Origin: JAICXG01 sp963801255
GTDB taxonomy: Bacteria; Verrucomicrobiota; Verrucomicrobiia; Chthoniobacterales; UBA10450
NCBI GenBank assembly: GCA_963801255.1
Contig: CAWDEC010000006.1
Span: 558,001 to 622,000, forward strand
Direction: 5' to 3'
Length of the DNA stretch: 64,000 nucleotides
Below are positions 16,866 to 25,097 of this stretch, piece after piece. Both the position numbers and the translations under genes were made by a program. Positions within the stretch are counted from its first letter, which is position 1, and each line of letters opens with the position of its first letter. The notes below the pieces were generated by a model. That model searched no databases and was not told the origin of the DNA. It was given only the letters and a program-made list of their open reading frames with translations.

Positions 16866-17429
16866 TCAGCTGCTTTTCGGAAAGCCCTCCATCATTTTCG
16901 CAATGGCCTCGCGGATCTTGGCAGCGTTAGCTTCGGTTCCACCAACGACCGCCTGGCCGACCCCGCGGAAGACAAGCTTCTTCGTCCGCGCGTCGACGAA
17001 GTCGAGGATCATTGTGCCTTCATGATACTGGTCGACGCTGGTATAAGTCTGAGGAGCACCGTACCACATTCCGTAATAGCCGTAGCGGTAAGGCCATCTT
17101 CCGTAGCCGCCGTAGCCCCAGTCGGTGTATTGTTGGACAGATACTTTCTCCTGCACAAAGACATGCCGCACGACGTCGAGATCAGCCTTTTTGGCGGGTG
17201 CTTCGACGATGCCACGCTTGGCGAGCTCCGCACGCAAGGCTTCCTGTATTGCCGCTTCGGATGTGGGCGCAAGGTTTTGTCCGTGGGCCGGCGGCGCGAG
17301 GGTATACGTCTTATAGTTTCCGAATGGAGCCGAGTGATCATAATCAGTCGTAACTGTGACCGTCGATGCGCACCCGCTTAGAATGAACGCGATGCAAACG
17401 GCTGTGGAAAAGGTGGTGCTGATTTTCAT
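16866..17429 (-). CDS. DUF4136-family lipoprotein
   Basis: Predicted lipoprotein of 187 aa. The signal peptide ends in a clear lipobox (FILSGC), followed by VTVTTDYDHSAPFGNYKTYTL, typical of the DUF4136 domain. A Gly/Tyr-rich stretch (GYGGYGRWPYRYGYYGMWYG) lies mid-protein, and the conserved end has GTMILDFVDARTKKLVFRGVGQAVV. I chose the ATG at 17429. The open frame extends upstream but without a signal peptide, and that part crosses the operator. It is first in the operon leading to glgP and the acetate kinase fusion. Function unknown; in other bacteria such proteins are thought to be outer-membrane anchored. Confidence 0.8.
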   Translation of the reverse strand: MKISTTFSTAVCIAFILSGCASTVTVTTDYDHSAPFGNYKTYTLAPPAHGQNLAPTSEAAIQEALRAELAKRGIVEAPAKKADLDVVRHVFVQEKVSVQQYTDWGYGGYGRWPYRYGYYGMWYGAPQTYTSVDQYHEGTMILDFVDARTKKLVFRGVGQAVVGGTEANAAKIREAIAKMMEGFPKSS

Positions 17430-17495
17430 GATATTGATTTCGTTAGTCGAAGTGCTCGCAAGAAGCATGAACGCCGGGCCGCTGCGGTTCCTATC

Positions 17496-17507
17496 GGACT
17501 TTGGTCC
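17496..17507. promoter_or_regulatory. Palindromic operator between divergent genes (GGAC-N4-GTCC)
   Basis: Core GGACTTTGGTCC with arms TATC and GATA. It lies almost midway between two divergent starts, 66 bp from the DUF4136 lipoprotein gene (minus) and 63 bp from the outer-membrane barrel gene (plus). A single site could therefore serve both directions. Confidence 0.72.
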
Positions 17508-17570
17508 GATACGCGAAGGCGGCGAAGCGCGCCTATAGGAACGGCAATCCCGAGTAATAGCGGCCACCGT

Positions 17571-18497
17571 ATGTCGCGACGAGCCGTACGAACACTCACT
17601 TTCGTTGCAACCGTCCTGCTCGTCGCTGGAGATTGCGCCAGCATTCACGCTCAGGATCTTGAGCCGCGCGCCTATAGCAACTCGCCGACCGGGCTCAATT
17701 TTGTTCTCCTGGGTTACGGTTATGCCACTGGCAGCGTCCTGACTGATCCATCGCTCCCGATCGAGAATGTCACCAACGAAGCCCATGTTGGCGTGTTCGG
17801 TTTCGTGCGCGTCCTCGATGTGTTTGGCAAGTCAGGAAAGTTAGAGCTACTCGTGCCGTTTGCCGGTATTACTGCCAAGGGCCTTGTCTTTGGGCAGCCG
17901 CATACGCGGCAAATCTCCGGCTTCGCCGATCCTTACTTTCGATTCTCGATCAATTTTCTTGGCGCCCCCGCGTTGAACGCGGACGAATTTAAGAATTACC
18001 GGCAAAATTTTATTCTCGGCGCGAGCTTGCGAATCGGTGTGCCGCTCGGCCAGTACGACGACACCCGGCTGGTCAACGTGGGAAGCAATCGCTGGTCGAT
18101 CAAGCCCGAGATTGGCGCCTCGAAAGCCATTGGGCGATGGACGCTCGAGCTAGCGCCGGCAGTCACCATTTACACCGAGAACGACGATTTCTTTGGTGGC
18201 CAACAGCGGGAGCAAGCCCCGCTCTATTCCGTGCAGGCTCACGTGACTTACACGCTACGGCCCGGCTGCTGGATTGGTCTCGACGCTACCTACTTTGATG
18301 GCAGTCGCAGCACTGTAAACGGGAAGGAGAACGACGATCAGCAGGAAGGCACGCGCTTCGGCGCCACCTTCGCGCTACCTCTGAGCCGTAATCATTCGCT
18401 CAAGCTCTACGCCGTTACTGGATACAACGCTGATCGCCATCATGACTTCGATGCGGTCGGGATTGCCTGGCAATATCGCTGGGGCGGAGGATTCTGA
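17571..18497 (+). CDS. Outer-membrane beta-barrel protein, phenol-degradation MetA-like family
   Basis: A signal peptide (residues 1-27, ending SIHAQ) is followed by the pattern of the 'putative MetA-pathway of phenol degradation' family: LNFVLLGYGYATGSVL, FGKSGKLELLVPFAG and SLRIGVPLGQYDD near the middle, and a barrel-like C-terminus ending in an aromatic residue (AWQYRWGGGF). 308 aa, a normal length. It is probably an outer-membrane channel of unknown substrate; the family name does not imply phenol metabolism here. Divergently transcribed from the glycogen operon and likely controlled by the shared palindrome at 17496-17507. Confidence 0.75.
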   Translation: MSRRAVRTLTFVATVLLVAGDCASIHAQDLEPRAYSNSPTGLNFVLLGYGYATGSVLTDPSLPIENVTNEAHVGVFGFVRVLDVFGKSGKLELLVPFAGITAKGLVFGQPHTRQISGFADPYFRFSINFLGAPALNADEFKNYRQNFILGASLRIGVPLGQYDDTRLVNVGSNRWSIKPEIGASKAIGRWTLELAPAVTIYTENDDFFGGQQREQAPLYSVQAHVTYTLRPGCWIGLDATYFDGSRSTVNGKENDDQQEGTRFGATFALPLSRNHSLKLYAVTGYNADRHHDFDAVGIAWQYRWGGGF

Positions 18498-18512
18498 CCG
18501 AACGCAATAAGG

Positions 18513-18872
18513 TTATTCCGCGAGCCATTCACGGGCCTGGGCCAGCTCGTTAGGCGGAAAGAGCTTTACCGGCGCCCGGCGGACACCCGCCCCGGCGAAA
18601 GCGAGCGCTGGCACTTCCCAAACTGGATCCACGACGATTGCAATTCTGGCGATCTCCTGGCTATGGGAGAAAAGAAAATCCAGGTCGTTCCAGTCTGCGC
18701 CACGCTCCCAACCTTCGAATTCGTCGAGGATCGCTAGCAAACGCGGTTTCGATCCAGCATCGATTGTGCGCGCAATCGCCTCCTGGGCTTCACCAAACTC
18801 TGAACGCTTTAATTTTCCGCTGATCCGCAGCACACAGATACCGTCAGGTTCCAAATCGAGATTCGCCGACAT
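18513..18872 (-). CDS. SpoIIAA/STAS-like small protein, 119 aa
   Basis: The sequence starts MSANLDLEPDGICVLRISGKL and has the alternating strand-helix pattern of the SpoIIAA-like (STAS-fold) family: a KLKRSEFGEAQEAI helix, a LLAILDEFEGW strand and loop, a VVDPVWEVPALA stretch and a C-terminal helix LAQAREWLAE. No catalytic residues are apparent. I chose the ATG at 18872. An upstream start at 18905 would put the start codon only a few bases from the operator at 18909-18920, whereas 18872 gives a 36-bp spacing like other sites here. Converges on the barrel gene. Confidence 0.65.
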   Translation of the reverse strand: MSANLDLEPDGICVLRISGKLKRSEFGEAQEAIARTIDAGSKPRLLAILDEFEGWERGADWNDLDFLFSHSQEIARIAIVVDPVWEVPALAFAGAGVRRAPVKLFPPNELAQAREWLAE

Positions 18873-18908
18873 GTGGCGTATTAGAGGACGCGTGAAGCTT
18901 GGCACATT

Positions 18909-18920
18909 AGACGTTGGTCT
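18909..18920. promoter_or_regulatory. Palindromic operator variant upstream of the STAS-like gene
   Basis: Core AGACGTTGGTCT, itself a good inverted repeat (AGAC/GTCT), with the left flank CATT seen at other sites. It deviates from GGAC/GTCC at both outer bases. It lies 36 bp before the ATG at 18872. Confidence 0.45.
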
Positions 18921-18967
18921 TACCTGTTAGCCGGTCATCAGGGATGGTATCCGGCATAATCGGTCGA

Positions 18968-20995
18968 TTAGCGACTGGTCTTGAGTTCGGCAAGGCGTGA
19001 AGTGATCTCGGCTTTAAGCTTCTCGTGCAGTAACGGGGCCTTCAACGCATCTTGCAGCAGCGCGATGGCGCGTGCCTTGTCATCAGCCGTCACCACATCC
19101 TTGATTGGGGCATTGCTCCGACCCAGCAGACGGATGATGAGCAACCCGTCGCGTTCGCCGCCGGATGCGCTGTAGGCGGCGAGACGAGTGATCGGCCGCA
19201 GATCGGAATAGACATAGAGCGGATACAGCAGGCTCGTGAGTTCCTGCGGCGTGAGCGGACTGACCTGCATGACCGCTTCCACCGCAGCGTAGGGAGGCAC
19301 AGCCGGGTCGTCGTTGAAGAAGCGCACGATGTCCAGGAGATGCGGTTTCGCTGCGGCGCCGGCAGCGCCGAGCGCGCGTACAGCAGCGGAGCGGACGGTT
19401 TGATCCTCGTCCTTGAGCCGCGCGGCGATCTCTGTCACGAGTGCCGCATCCGTCCCTGGGTCGAGTTCGTGGAGAGTATCGAGCGCGGCCCAGCGCACCT
19501 GGGAATCACGGTCCTTGAGCAACGGGCGCAGCGCCTCGCGGAACTTTTGCTTCGAGGCGTCATCGGTTACAAAGGCCCGCAGCGAAATGGCAGCTGCCCC
19601 GCGGACCGGTGCCTCGGGATCCTTCACCAAGGCGAGAAGTTCTGGGAGCAGCGGGCCGCCAAGCTTGGCTCCCAGCTGGCTCATCACGAAAGCCATCCCA
19701 ACACGGATTTCGGGGTCCGCGTCGGTGAGCGCGGTACGAGCGCGGCCGAGCGCTTCTTCATCCATGCCAAGGATGCCCACGGTGATGGGCAGCGCCTGCA
19801 CGAGCGTAGCACGCACAGCTGGCGAGGCCTTGGAATAAGCGTCGCGCACTTTGTACGGGAAATTGCGCAGCGCGTCGCCAGCGACGGGGAGCGCTTGCAG
19901 CGCCTCCTCGCGCACGAGATCGGATTCGTCGAGCAAGGCATTGGCGATGAGAACAACGTTGGGTTTCGCCGCGGCCGGGCCGAGCGAACCGAGAGCGGAG
20001 ATGGCGGCTGCTCTCACGATGGAGTCGGGATCTTTCGCCTGCTCGGTGATGAGTGAGACCTGCTCAACCGCTGCATCACCCGCCTTGCCAAGAACGCGCA
20101 GTGCGGCGGCTTTTATCTCGGGTGTGCCGATGTGAATCTGATTCACGAGTCTCCCAACCGATGCCTGCACCGTAGCTTTGTTCTTCCCAGCGTCCTCGAT
20201 GATCGCAGCCTTGATTTCCGGTGGTTCGATTTGGAATTGCGCGATCAGCGCGTCGAGGACCGACTTCTCTTTCTCGCCGGTGATCGCGCCCGCCGCCTTT
20301 GCGGCGTCTAGTCCATTCACCGCGACCGCCCACGCGGCAATGCGCACCTCGGCATCACGATCGCGGATCAATGGAATGATCGCGTCAACGTTCGCGTCGG
20401 TCAGTCCGCCGATTTGCGCGAGCGCGTGAAGCACCGCGGCCTTGACTTCCGGACTGCCGGCAGTCGCTAGCGCAGCGACCAAAGCCTCGCGATGGGCTTC
20501 GGCGGCTTTGCCCGCCTGGCCGAGGCATTTCGCCGCCGCGACCCGCACGTCGTTGCGCGAGTCGTTGAGTAGTGGCCAAATCGCTTCTACATTCTCTCCA
20601 GACGCCTGCGCGGCGAACATTACGGCCAAGACGGCAGCGCGAATGTTTGGATCTGGGTCTCCGGAATATTTGAGCACCTCTGCGACGTGAGACTTCGTTT
20701 CTGGGCCGAGCCGAGCGAAAAATTGAAATGCCTCCATCCGGACAGCCTCGGGCGCTGAGGGCCCCAGCAGTTTCGCAACGTCTGCGGCGACTGATGTTTG
20801 CCGCCAGTCGGCCAGCGCGCGCACGGCGAGGGCGGCGACTTGCTCAGACGAGTCCGTAAGCGCGGCGACGGTGCCCTTTACGACGGACGGGGAAGGTTCA
20901 AAAGGACGATCTTCGAGCGGGTTTGTTTGCGCACGGACACCGCAGCAGAGCAGCGTGGCAACGACAATATTTAAGAGCAGTAAAGAGGATTTCAT
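18968..20995 (-). CDS. HEAT-repeat protein, exported, 675 aa
   Basis: A signal peptide (MKSSLLLLNIVVATLLCCGVRAQ) is followed by many HEAT/PBS-lyase-type repeats of about 35-40 residues, for example blocks around SSEQVAALAVRALADW, DPNIRAAVLAVMFA, DAEVRIAAWAVAV, SIVRAAAISALGSLGPAA, SQVRWAALDTLHEL and QTVRSAAVRALGAAG. The protein is almost all repeats, so it is most likely a periplasmic or secreted scaffold for protein-protein contact. It is the last gene of the phosphofructokinase operon, 18 bp after the transglutaminase-like gene. Confidence 0.82.
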   Translation of the reverse strand: MKSSLLLLNIVVATLLCCGVRAQTNPLEDRPFEPSPSVVKGTVAALTDSSEQVAALAVRALADWRQTSVAADVAKLLGPSAPEAVRMEAFQFFARLGPETKSHVAEVLKYSGDPDPNIRAAVLAVMFAAQASGENVEAIWPLLNDSRNDVRVAAAKCLGQAGKAAEAHREALVAALATAGSPEVKAAVLHALAQIGGLTDANVDAIIPLIRDRDAEVRIAAWAVAVNGLDAAKAAGAITGEKEKSVLDALIAQFQIEPPEIKAAIIEDAGKNKATVQASVGRLVNQIHIGTPEIKAAALRVLGKAGDAAVEQVSLITEQAKDPDSIVRAAAISALGSLGPAAAKPNVVLIANALLDESDLVREEALQALPVAGDALRNFPYKVRDAYSKASPAVRATLVQALPITVGILGMDEEALGRARTALTDADPEIRVGMAFVMSQLGAKLGGPLLPELLALVKDPEAPVRGAAAISLRAFVTDDASKQKFREALRPLLKDRDSQVRWAALDTLHELDPGTDAALVTEIAARLKDEDQTVRSAAVRALGAAGAAAKPHLLDIVRFFNDDPAVPPYAAVEAVMQVSPLTPQELTSLLYPLYVYSDLRPITRLAAYSASGGERDGLLIIRLLGRSNAPIKDVVTADDKARAIALLQDALKAPLLHEKLKAEITSRLAELKTSR

Positions 20996-21013
20996 GGCGT
21001 GATGAGCAATCGG

Positions 21014-21556
21014 TTAGTTTTTGATGTAAAGACTGTAGGTTGGGTGTTTGTAGGCGCTGCGGGCGCTGTAGGAGTATTTGGCGAACAGTTTTTGGCCCAC
21101 GACGCGATCGGCCTCGATGACCTCCGCCGTGTTGGTTGGATCCAAGATGATCCACGTGCCGCCGTTCGACCAAAGCAGCCACACATGCGAAATGCGCGAA
21201 CGGTTTGTCGCCCTACCCATAACGTAGCGCGCGTCGCGCGTGCCCATCTTGCTTAGAAGCCAGAGCGACTTCGCTTTGCAGTCGCCTTGCTGGCGCGACT
21301 CGGTCACCTCGGGAGTCTGCGGCGTGTAAGGCTGCGCCGGGTCGAAGTAGTAGCGAAAGCGATAAGCGGTTCGCAGTTGCGAGCGCACATCGTTGATGGA
21401 CGGCGACCCGCCTCCGAGCCGCGCGTAAGTCTGCCGCATCGGGCCCATGTAGGCATCGTAAGGCGTGCCCCCGCAGGGGCGGCCCGTGTCCACTTCGGCG
21501 CGGAGCAGCACGGAAGTCGCGATGAGGATGATCGGAAGTATCAGGATGTGTTTCAT
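21014..21556 (-). CDS. Exported transglutaminase-like cysteine protein
   Basis: 180 aa with a signal peptide (MKHILILPIILIATSVLLRA). A candidate catalytic triad fits the transglutaminase-like fold: Cys93 in QQGDCKAKS, His124 in RISHVWLLW and Asp139 in WIILDPTN. Bacterial members are usually peptidases or cell-wall-related enzymes rather than cross-linkers. The ATG overlaps the stop of the phosphofructokinase gene (ATGA), which implies translational coupling and supports this start over a longer open frame beginning at 21604. Substrate unknown. Confidence 0.7.
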   Translation of the reverse strand: MKHILILPIILIATSVLLRAEVDTGRPCGGTPYDAYMGPMRQTYARLGGGSPSINDVRSQLRTAYRFRYYFDPAQPYTPQTPEVTESRQQGDCKAKSLWLLSKMGTRDARYVMGRATNRSRISHVWLLWSNGGTWIILDPTNTAEVIEADRVVGQKLFAKYSYSARSAYKHPTYSLYIKN

Positions 21557-22794
21557 AAGAATTGTTCGGGTTGGCCAGTCGCAGCGAGGACCGAGCGCCA
21601 CCAACCACTGGCCGGATCGAGGCGCTTTACATGCGTGCTAAGAAGCTCGATCGGGACGTGGATAAAACGCTCGTGCAAAAATCCGATGACCACGCCCGTC
21701 CGACCCGCCATCGCGGCGTGGACTGCGTGGCGGGCAAAGAGATCGCAAAGGAGCGCATCTTCGCAATTCGCCGCCCGGCTTCGCACCTGATAACTCGGAT
21801 CGAAATAACGAAGAACAACTGGAATGTTTTCGCCCTTAAAATACGATTTGATGCGCTCGCATAGGAACGGCCCGATGTCTCTCAACTTCACATTGCCGGA
21901 GGCGTCGCGCTCAACTCCGTCGGCTTCGAGCAGATCCTGCCCAGCTCCCTCCGCAACCGCGATGACGGCATGGGACTTCGTCACCATTCGTTGCTTGAGG
22001 GCAGCCAGAAAACTTTCGAGCTTAAACGGTACCTCAGGAATAAGGGCGAAGTTAACATCCTGGTTCGCGACCACCGCCCCGGCGGTGATGAACCCTGCGT
22101 GACGTCCCATGAGTTTAACCAGACCTATTCCATTGGGGACGCTGCGCGCTTCGGTGTGGGCGCAGTCGAGCACGCGGGCGGATTCCTCAACTGCGCTGAA
22201 AAACCCAAACGTGCGGGAGGCAAAGGCCACGTCGTTATCAATCGTCTTGGGCACCCCCACGACTGCGAGCGCATGACCTCGACGGCGTGCTTCCTGGTAA
22301 AGGTCGCGCGCGCCGCGCTGGGTGCCATCGCCGCCAACGGTGAAAAGCACGTTCACGCCGCGGGCGATCAGGTTGTCAACTGCCCTGCCGACATCTACCG
22401 GACCGCGCGAGGACCCGAGAATCGTGCCGCCCTTGAGATGGATATCGCCTACAAATTCGGGTGTAAGGATTATTGGCTCCAACCTGCAATCTGGATCCAG
22501 GCCGCTGTAGCCGCCGCGGAAACCAGTTACTTCGGCCACGCCGTAGCCATAATGCAGCTCGAGGAAGAGCGAACGAATAACGTTGTTGAGGCCGGGACAG
22601 AGGCCGCCGCAGGTCACGATCCCAGCGCGCGTTTCCTTTGGATCGAAGAAAATTTTCGCGCGCGCTCCGGCCTGTTCGAATTGCAACCCCGGCTCCGAAC
22701 CGATCTCAACGCGCTCGGGAATGCGGACCTCATCGCTCACCGTGTGAGTCAGTCGCGAAGCGATGCGGGCCTCACCAAGTGCGGGCGTTTGCAT
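21553..22794 (-). CDS. ATP-dependent 6-phosphofructokinase (group II, plant/TP0108-like)
   Basis: Phosphorylates fructose-6-phosphate, the committed step of glycolysis. Blocks GGLCPGLN (63-70), GGDGT (154-158) and KTIDND (183-188) are present, with GRHAGFI further on. A Gly at the fourth position of GGDGT, rather than the Asp of GGDDS, points to ATP and not pyrophosphate as donor. 413 aa with an N-terminal extension of about 50 residues, as in the long group II enzymes. It starts 2 bp after the stop of the upstream small gene and overlaps the downstream gene by 4 bp, so the group is tightly coupled. Confidence 0.88.
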   Translation of the reverse strand: MQTPALGEARIASRLTHTVSDEVRIPERVEIGSEPGLQFEQAGARAKIFFDPKETRAGIVTCGGLCPGLNNVIRSLFLELHYGYGVAEVTGFRGGYSGLDPDCRLEPIILTPEFVGDIHLKGGTILGSSRGPVDVGRAVDNLIARGVNVLFTVGGDGTQRGARDLYQEARRRGHALAVVGVPKTIDNDVAFASRTFGFFSAVEESARVLDCAHTEARSVPNGIGLVKLMGRHAGFITAGAVVANQDVNFALIPEVPFKLESFLAALKQRMVTKSHAVIAVAEGAGQDLLEADGVERDASGNVKLRDIGPFLCERIKSYFKGENIPVVLRYFDPSYQVRSRAANCEDALLCDLFARHAVHAAMAGRTGVVIGFLHERFIHVPIELLSTHVKRLDPASGWWRSVLAATGQPEQFL

Positions 22795-22796
22795 AT

Positions 22797-23222
22797 TTAC
22801 TCTTCCAAAACGCTGCGCGGCACATCAAGCCACTCGGCGGCGTAATCGAGCTCTCTGAACATTTTCACCTTCAGAGGGGAATGCTCTGTCACTACGGCGT
22901 GAATCCTAATGTAGTGGCCAGCGGCGGAGCTGGTGACGTAAAACGCAGATTTGACTGGTGGGCGTTCTTCGTAAAAGCGACGGCGATGAAGGGCGATACG
23001 GTAAATAAATCGCTCATCCAGATCGACCGCATCCATCTTCGAGGTGTCGGTGAAACGATGGAAGGGTTGGTCGAGCCGGTCTTCTTCATTCTCCAGGAAT
23101 TGAACGACCTCTGCCACCATCTTCGCATCGAAAATGCCGCGTGGCCGAAAGATCATAAGTCGCAGCTCCTCATCGAACGAAACGCCGGGCGGAAATTGCA
23201 TTTCTTTATCTTGGCTGATCAT
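22797..23222 (-). CDS. Small conserved protein, 141 aa, paralogue of the gene at 49993-50409
   Basis: No named family recognised. Shared blocks with the second copy in this window are FRPRG / YRPRG near residue 31, RPPVKSA, HYIRIHAVVT / HYARLHAVLT and AAEWLDVP / AAHWLDVP near the end. The pattern of strands and helices suggests a STAS/SpoIIAA-like fold, with no signal peptide and no obvious catalytic residue. It lies in an operon between an AspT-type exchanger and phosphofructokinase. The operon is preceded by a GGAC-N4-GTCG palindrome, so it may be a small stress or regulatory protein. Confidence 0.65.
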   Translation of the reverse strand: MISQDKEMQFPPGVSFDEELRLMIFRPRGIFDAKMVAEVVQFLENEEDRLDQPFHRFTDTSKMDAVDLDERFIYRIALHRRRFYEERPPVKSAFYVTSSAAGHYIRIHAVVTEHSPLKVKMFRELDYAAEWLDVPRSVLEE

Positions 23223-23250
23223 GTTTTAACTCCTGCCTGCTCTAACTGGC

Positions 23251-24921
23251 TCATTGGAAAAGGACTATTGCAAGAACTTGCGCTGAGAGGATACGGAGGA
23301 GGGTGGTGAGCGGATAGACCGTCGCATAGCCCACTGCCGGCGCCTCGGACCCAGCGATATTGGATGCGAAAGCCAGCGCAGGCGGATCGGTCATGCTGCC
23401 GGCGATGAGGCCGCTCAGGTCCATAAAATTCATTCTCCAAACCAGGCGCGCGAAAATTCCGACGATCAATATCGGCAGCACGGTGACGCACGCCCCCGCA
23501 AGCAGCCAGGAAAGGCCGGTCGCACTGAAGACGGTGGAGAAAAATTTGGCGCCTGCGCCAAGGCCGACCGCGGCAAAAAAAAGCGCGATGCCAAATTCAC
23601 GAAAGGCCAGGTTGGTGTTCATCGGCATATGCCACACCTGCCTCCGGATTCGTCCGATCCGACCCAGGATGAGCGCAACGATCAGTGGACCACCCGCGAG
23701 ACCGAGTCGGACTGGTTGCGGCAGCCCGGGGAAAGCGATCGGCATGGTGCCGAGAGCAATCCCAAGGACGAGGCCGATGAAGAACGGAATGAAATGCGTC
23801 TCGTTCAATTCCTTGACCGAATTACCGAGTGCGTCGGCCGCCTTGTCGAGATCTTCTTTCCGTCCGACGAGCGTGATCATGTCGCCGAACTGAAGGCGAA
23901 GCCCTGCTACGGCAGACATCTCTATGTCGACCCGAGTTACGCGGGTGACTGCCACACTGAAACGATCGCCGAGACTCAGTTCGCCGACGGTTTTTCCGAG
24001 AACGTCGCGCTCGGTTACGACCACGCGTTGAAATGTGATGTCGCTCTCCGCGAGCACCAGGTCTTCCTCGCTCCGTTCTCCGACGATACGTTCGAAGCGC
24101 TCCAATCCAGAAGGGGTGCCGACGACCACGAGCCGACAATTAGTCTGAACGATAGTTGCGTCCGTGGCCGCGACCGTTTCTTGGCCATTACGGATGCGCG
24201 AGATGGTGACGTTCGATTCGATGCGGCCGGGAATGGCGCCAACTCGAAGACCGTGAAGATTCGGGTTGGTCACGATCAAAGTGCGGCGTTCGAGTGGCGC
24301 GACATTTACTCGATTCTTTGCCGCAAAATCCTCGGCTTCGCGCTTCGGATCGACGCGGAAGATTTGCTTCAGGAAGATCAGTGTCCCGATAATGCCGACG
24401 ATCGCGGTTGGGTAGCTCACGGCGTAGGCGAGTGCGGGCAAGGCAAGGCGATCGGCCGCCATACCTGGCAGTGTACTGAGTGTTTGAGTGGCTGCGCCTA
24501 ACGACGGCGTATTTGTTGATGCTCCAGAAAAGATTCCCAGAACGGCCGCGGGATCGAAGCTGGCCAGCCAACCGACCAGCGGCGCACCGATCGCTCCCAT
24601 GATAACAATCGCCGCGGCGAGAAGATTTAGCCTCACGCCCTGTTGCCGAAGCGCGGCAAAAAACCCGGGGCCGAGCTGTAGGCCAATCGTGAAAACGAAC
24701 AGGATCAACCCAAGCTCCTTCACGAAATCGAGGGTGTGATGATCAACCGGATTGCCGAAGTGCCCCACGACAATGCCCGCGAAAAGCACTCCCGCGGTGC
24801 CAAGACCGATGCCACGAAACTTCAGGCTGCCCAATGCCATCCCGAGCACACAAACAAAGGCGAGCGCGCCAATCGCGTGCGCGATTGGCTGGGTCTTGTG
24901 AAGCTCGAACAACCAATTCAC
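23251..24921 (-). CDS. AspT/YidE/YbjL-family exchanger with two TrkA-C domains
   Basis: A 556-aa integral membrane protein in the aspartate:alanine exchanger family. About five N-terminal helices are followed by a central cytoplasmic part with two RCK_C/TrkA-C-type domains (around residues 205-375, LIVTNPNLHGLRVGAIPG and FQRVVVTERDVLGKTVGEL) and about five to six C-terminal helices. Each membrane half carries a Gly-rich pore block (GIFSGASTNTPSLGAATQTL; SGLIAGSMTDPPALAFA). It is more divergent from the two AspT copies at 34-41 kb, so its substrate may not be aspartate. First gene of the phosphofructokinase operon. Confidence 0.85.
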   Translation of the reverse strand: MNWLFELHKTQPIAHAIGALAFVCVLGMALGSLKFRGIGLGTAGVLFAGIVVGHFGNPVDHHTLDFVKELGLILFVFTIGLQLGPGFFAALRQQGVRLNLLAAAIVIMGAIGAPLVGWLASFDPAAVLGIFSGASTNTPSLGAATQTLSTLPGMAADRLALPALAYAVSYPTAIVGIIGTLIFLKQIFRVDPKREAEDFAAKNRVNVAPLERRTLIVTNPNLHGLRVGAIPGRIESNVTISRIRNGQETVAATDATIVQTNCRLVVVGTPSGLERFERIVGERSEEDLVLAESDITFQRVVVTERDVLGKTVGELSLGDRFSVAVTRVTRVDIEMSAVAGLRLQFGDMITLVGRKEDLDKAADALGNSVKELNETHFIPFFIGLVLGIALGTMPIAFPGLPQPVRLGLAGGPLIVALILGRIGRIRRQVWHMPMNTNLAFREFGIALFFAAVGLGAGAKFFSTVFSATGLSWLLAGACVTVLPILIVGIFARLVWRMNFMDLSGLIAGSMTDPPALAFASNIAGSEAPAVGYATVYPLTTLLRILSAQVLAIVLFQ

Positions 24922-25017
24922 TCGTTAGGCCAGCTCCAGCGTTTCATGGATTCCATTTGTTCAGCAACGGCAGCGCAGTTGTTGCAACAGTGAGCAAAAG
25001 GGATTGGGCTTGCCATT

Positions 25018-25029
25018 GGACCAAGGTCG
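25018..25029. promoter_or_regulatory. Palindromic operator upstream of the exchanger-phosphofructokinase operon
   Basis: Core GGACCAAGGTCG with flanks CATT and TAG, 96 bp before the exchanger start at 24921. It lies in the 176-bp gap after the upstream hydrolase gene. Confidence 0.6.
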
Positions 25030-25097
25030 TAGCCGAGCGGTTCAGCATCCGAATTGCGCGCGATCTGAGGGCTAAGTGTCTTGCGCAGAGCTCGTAC

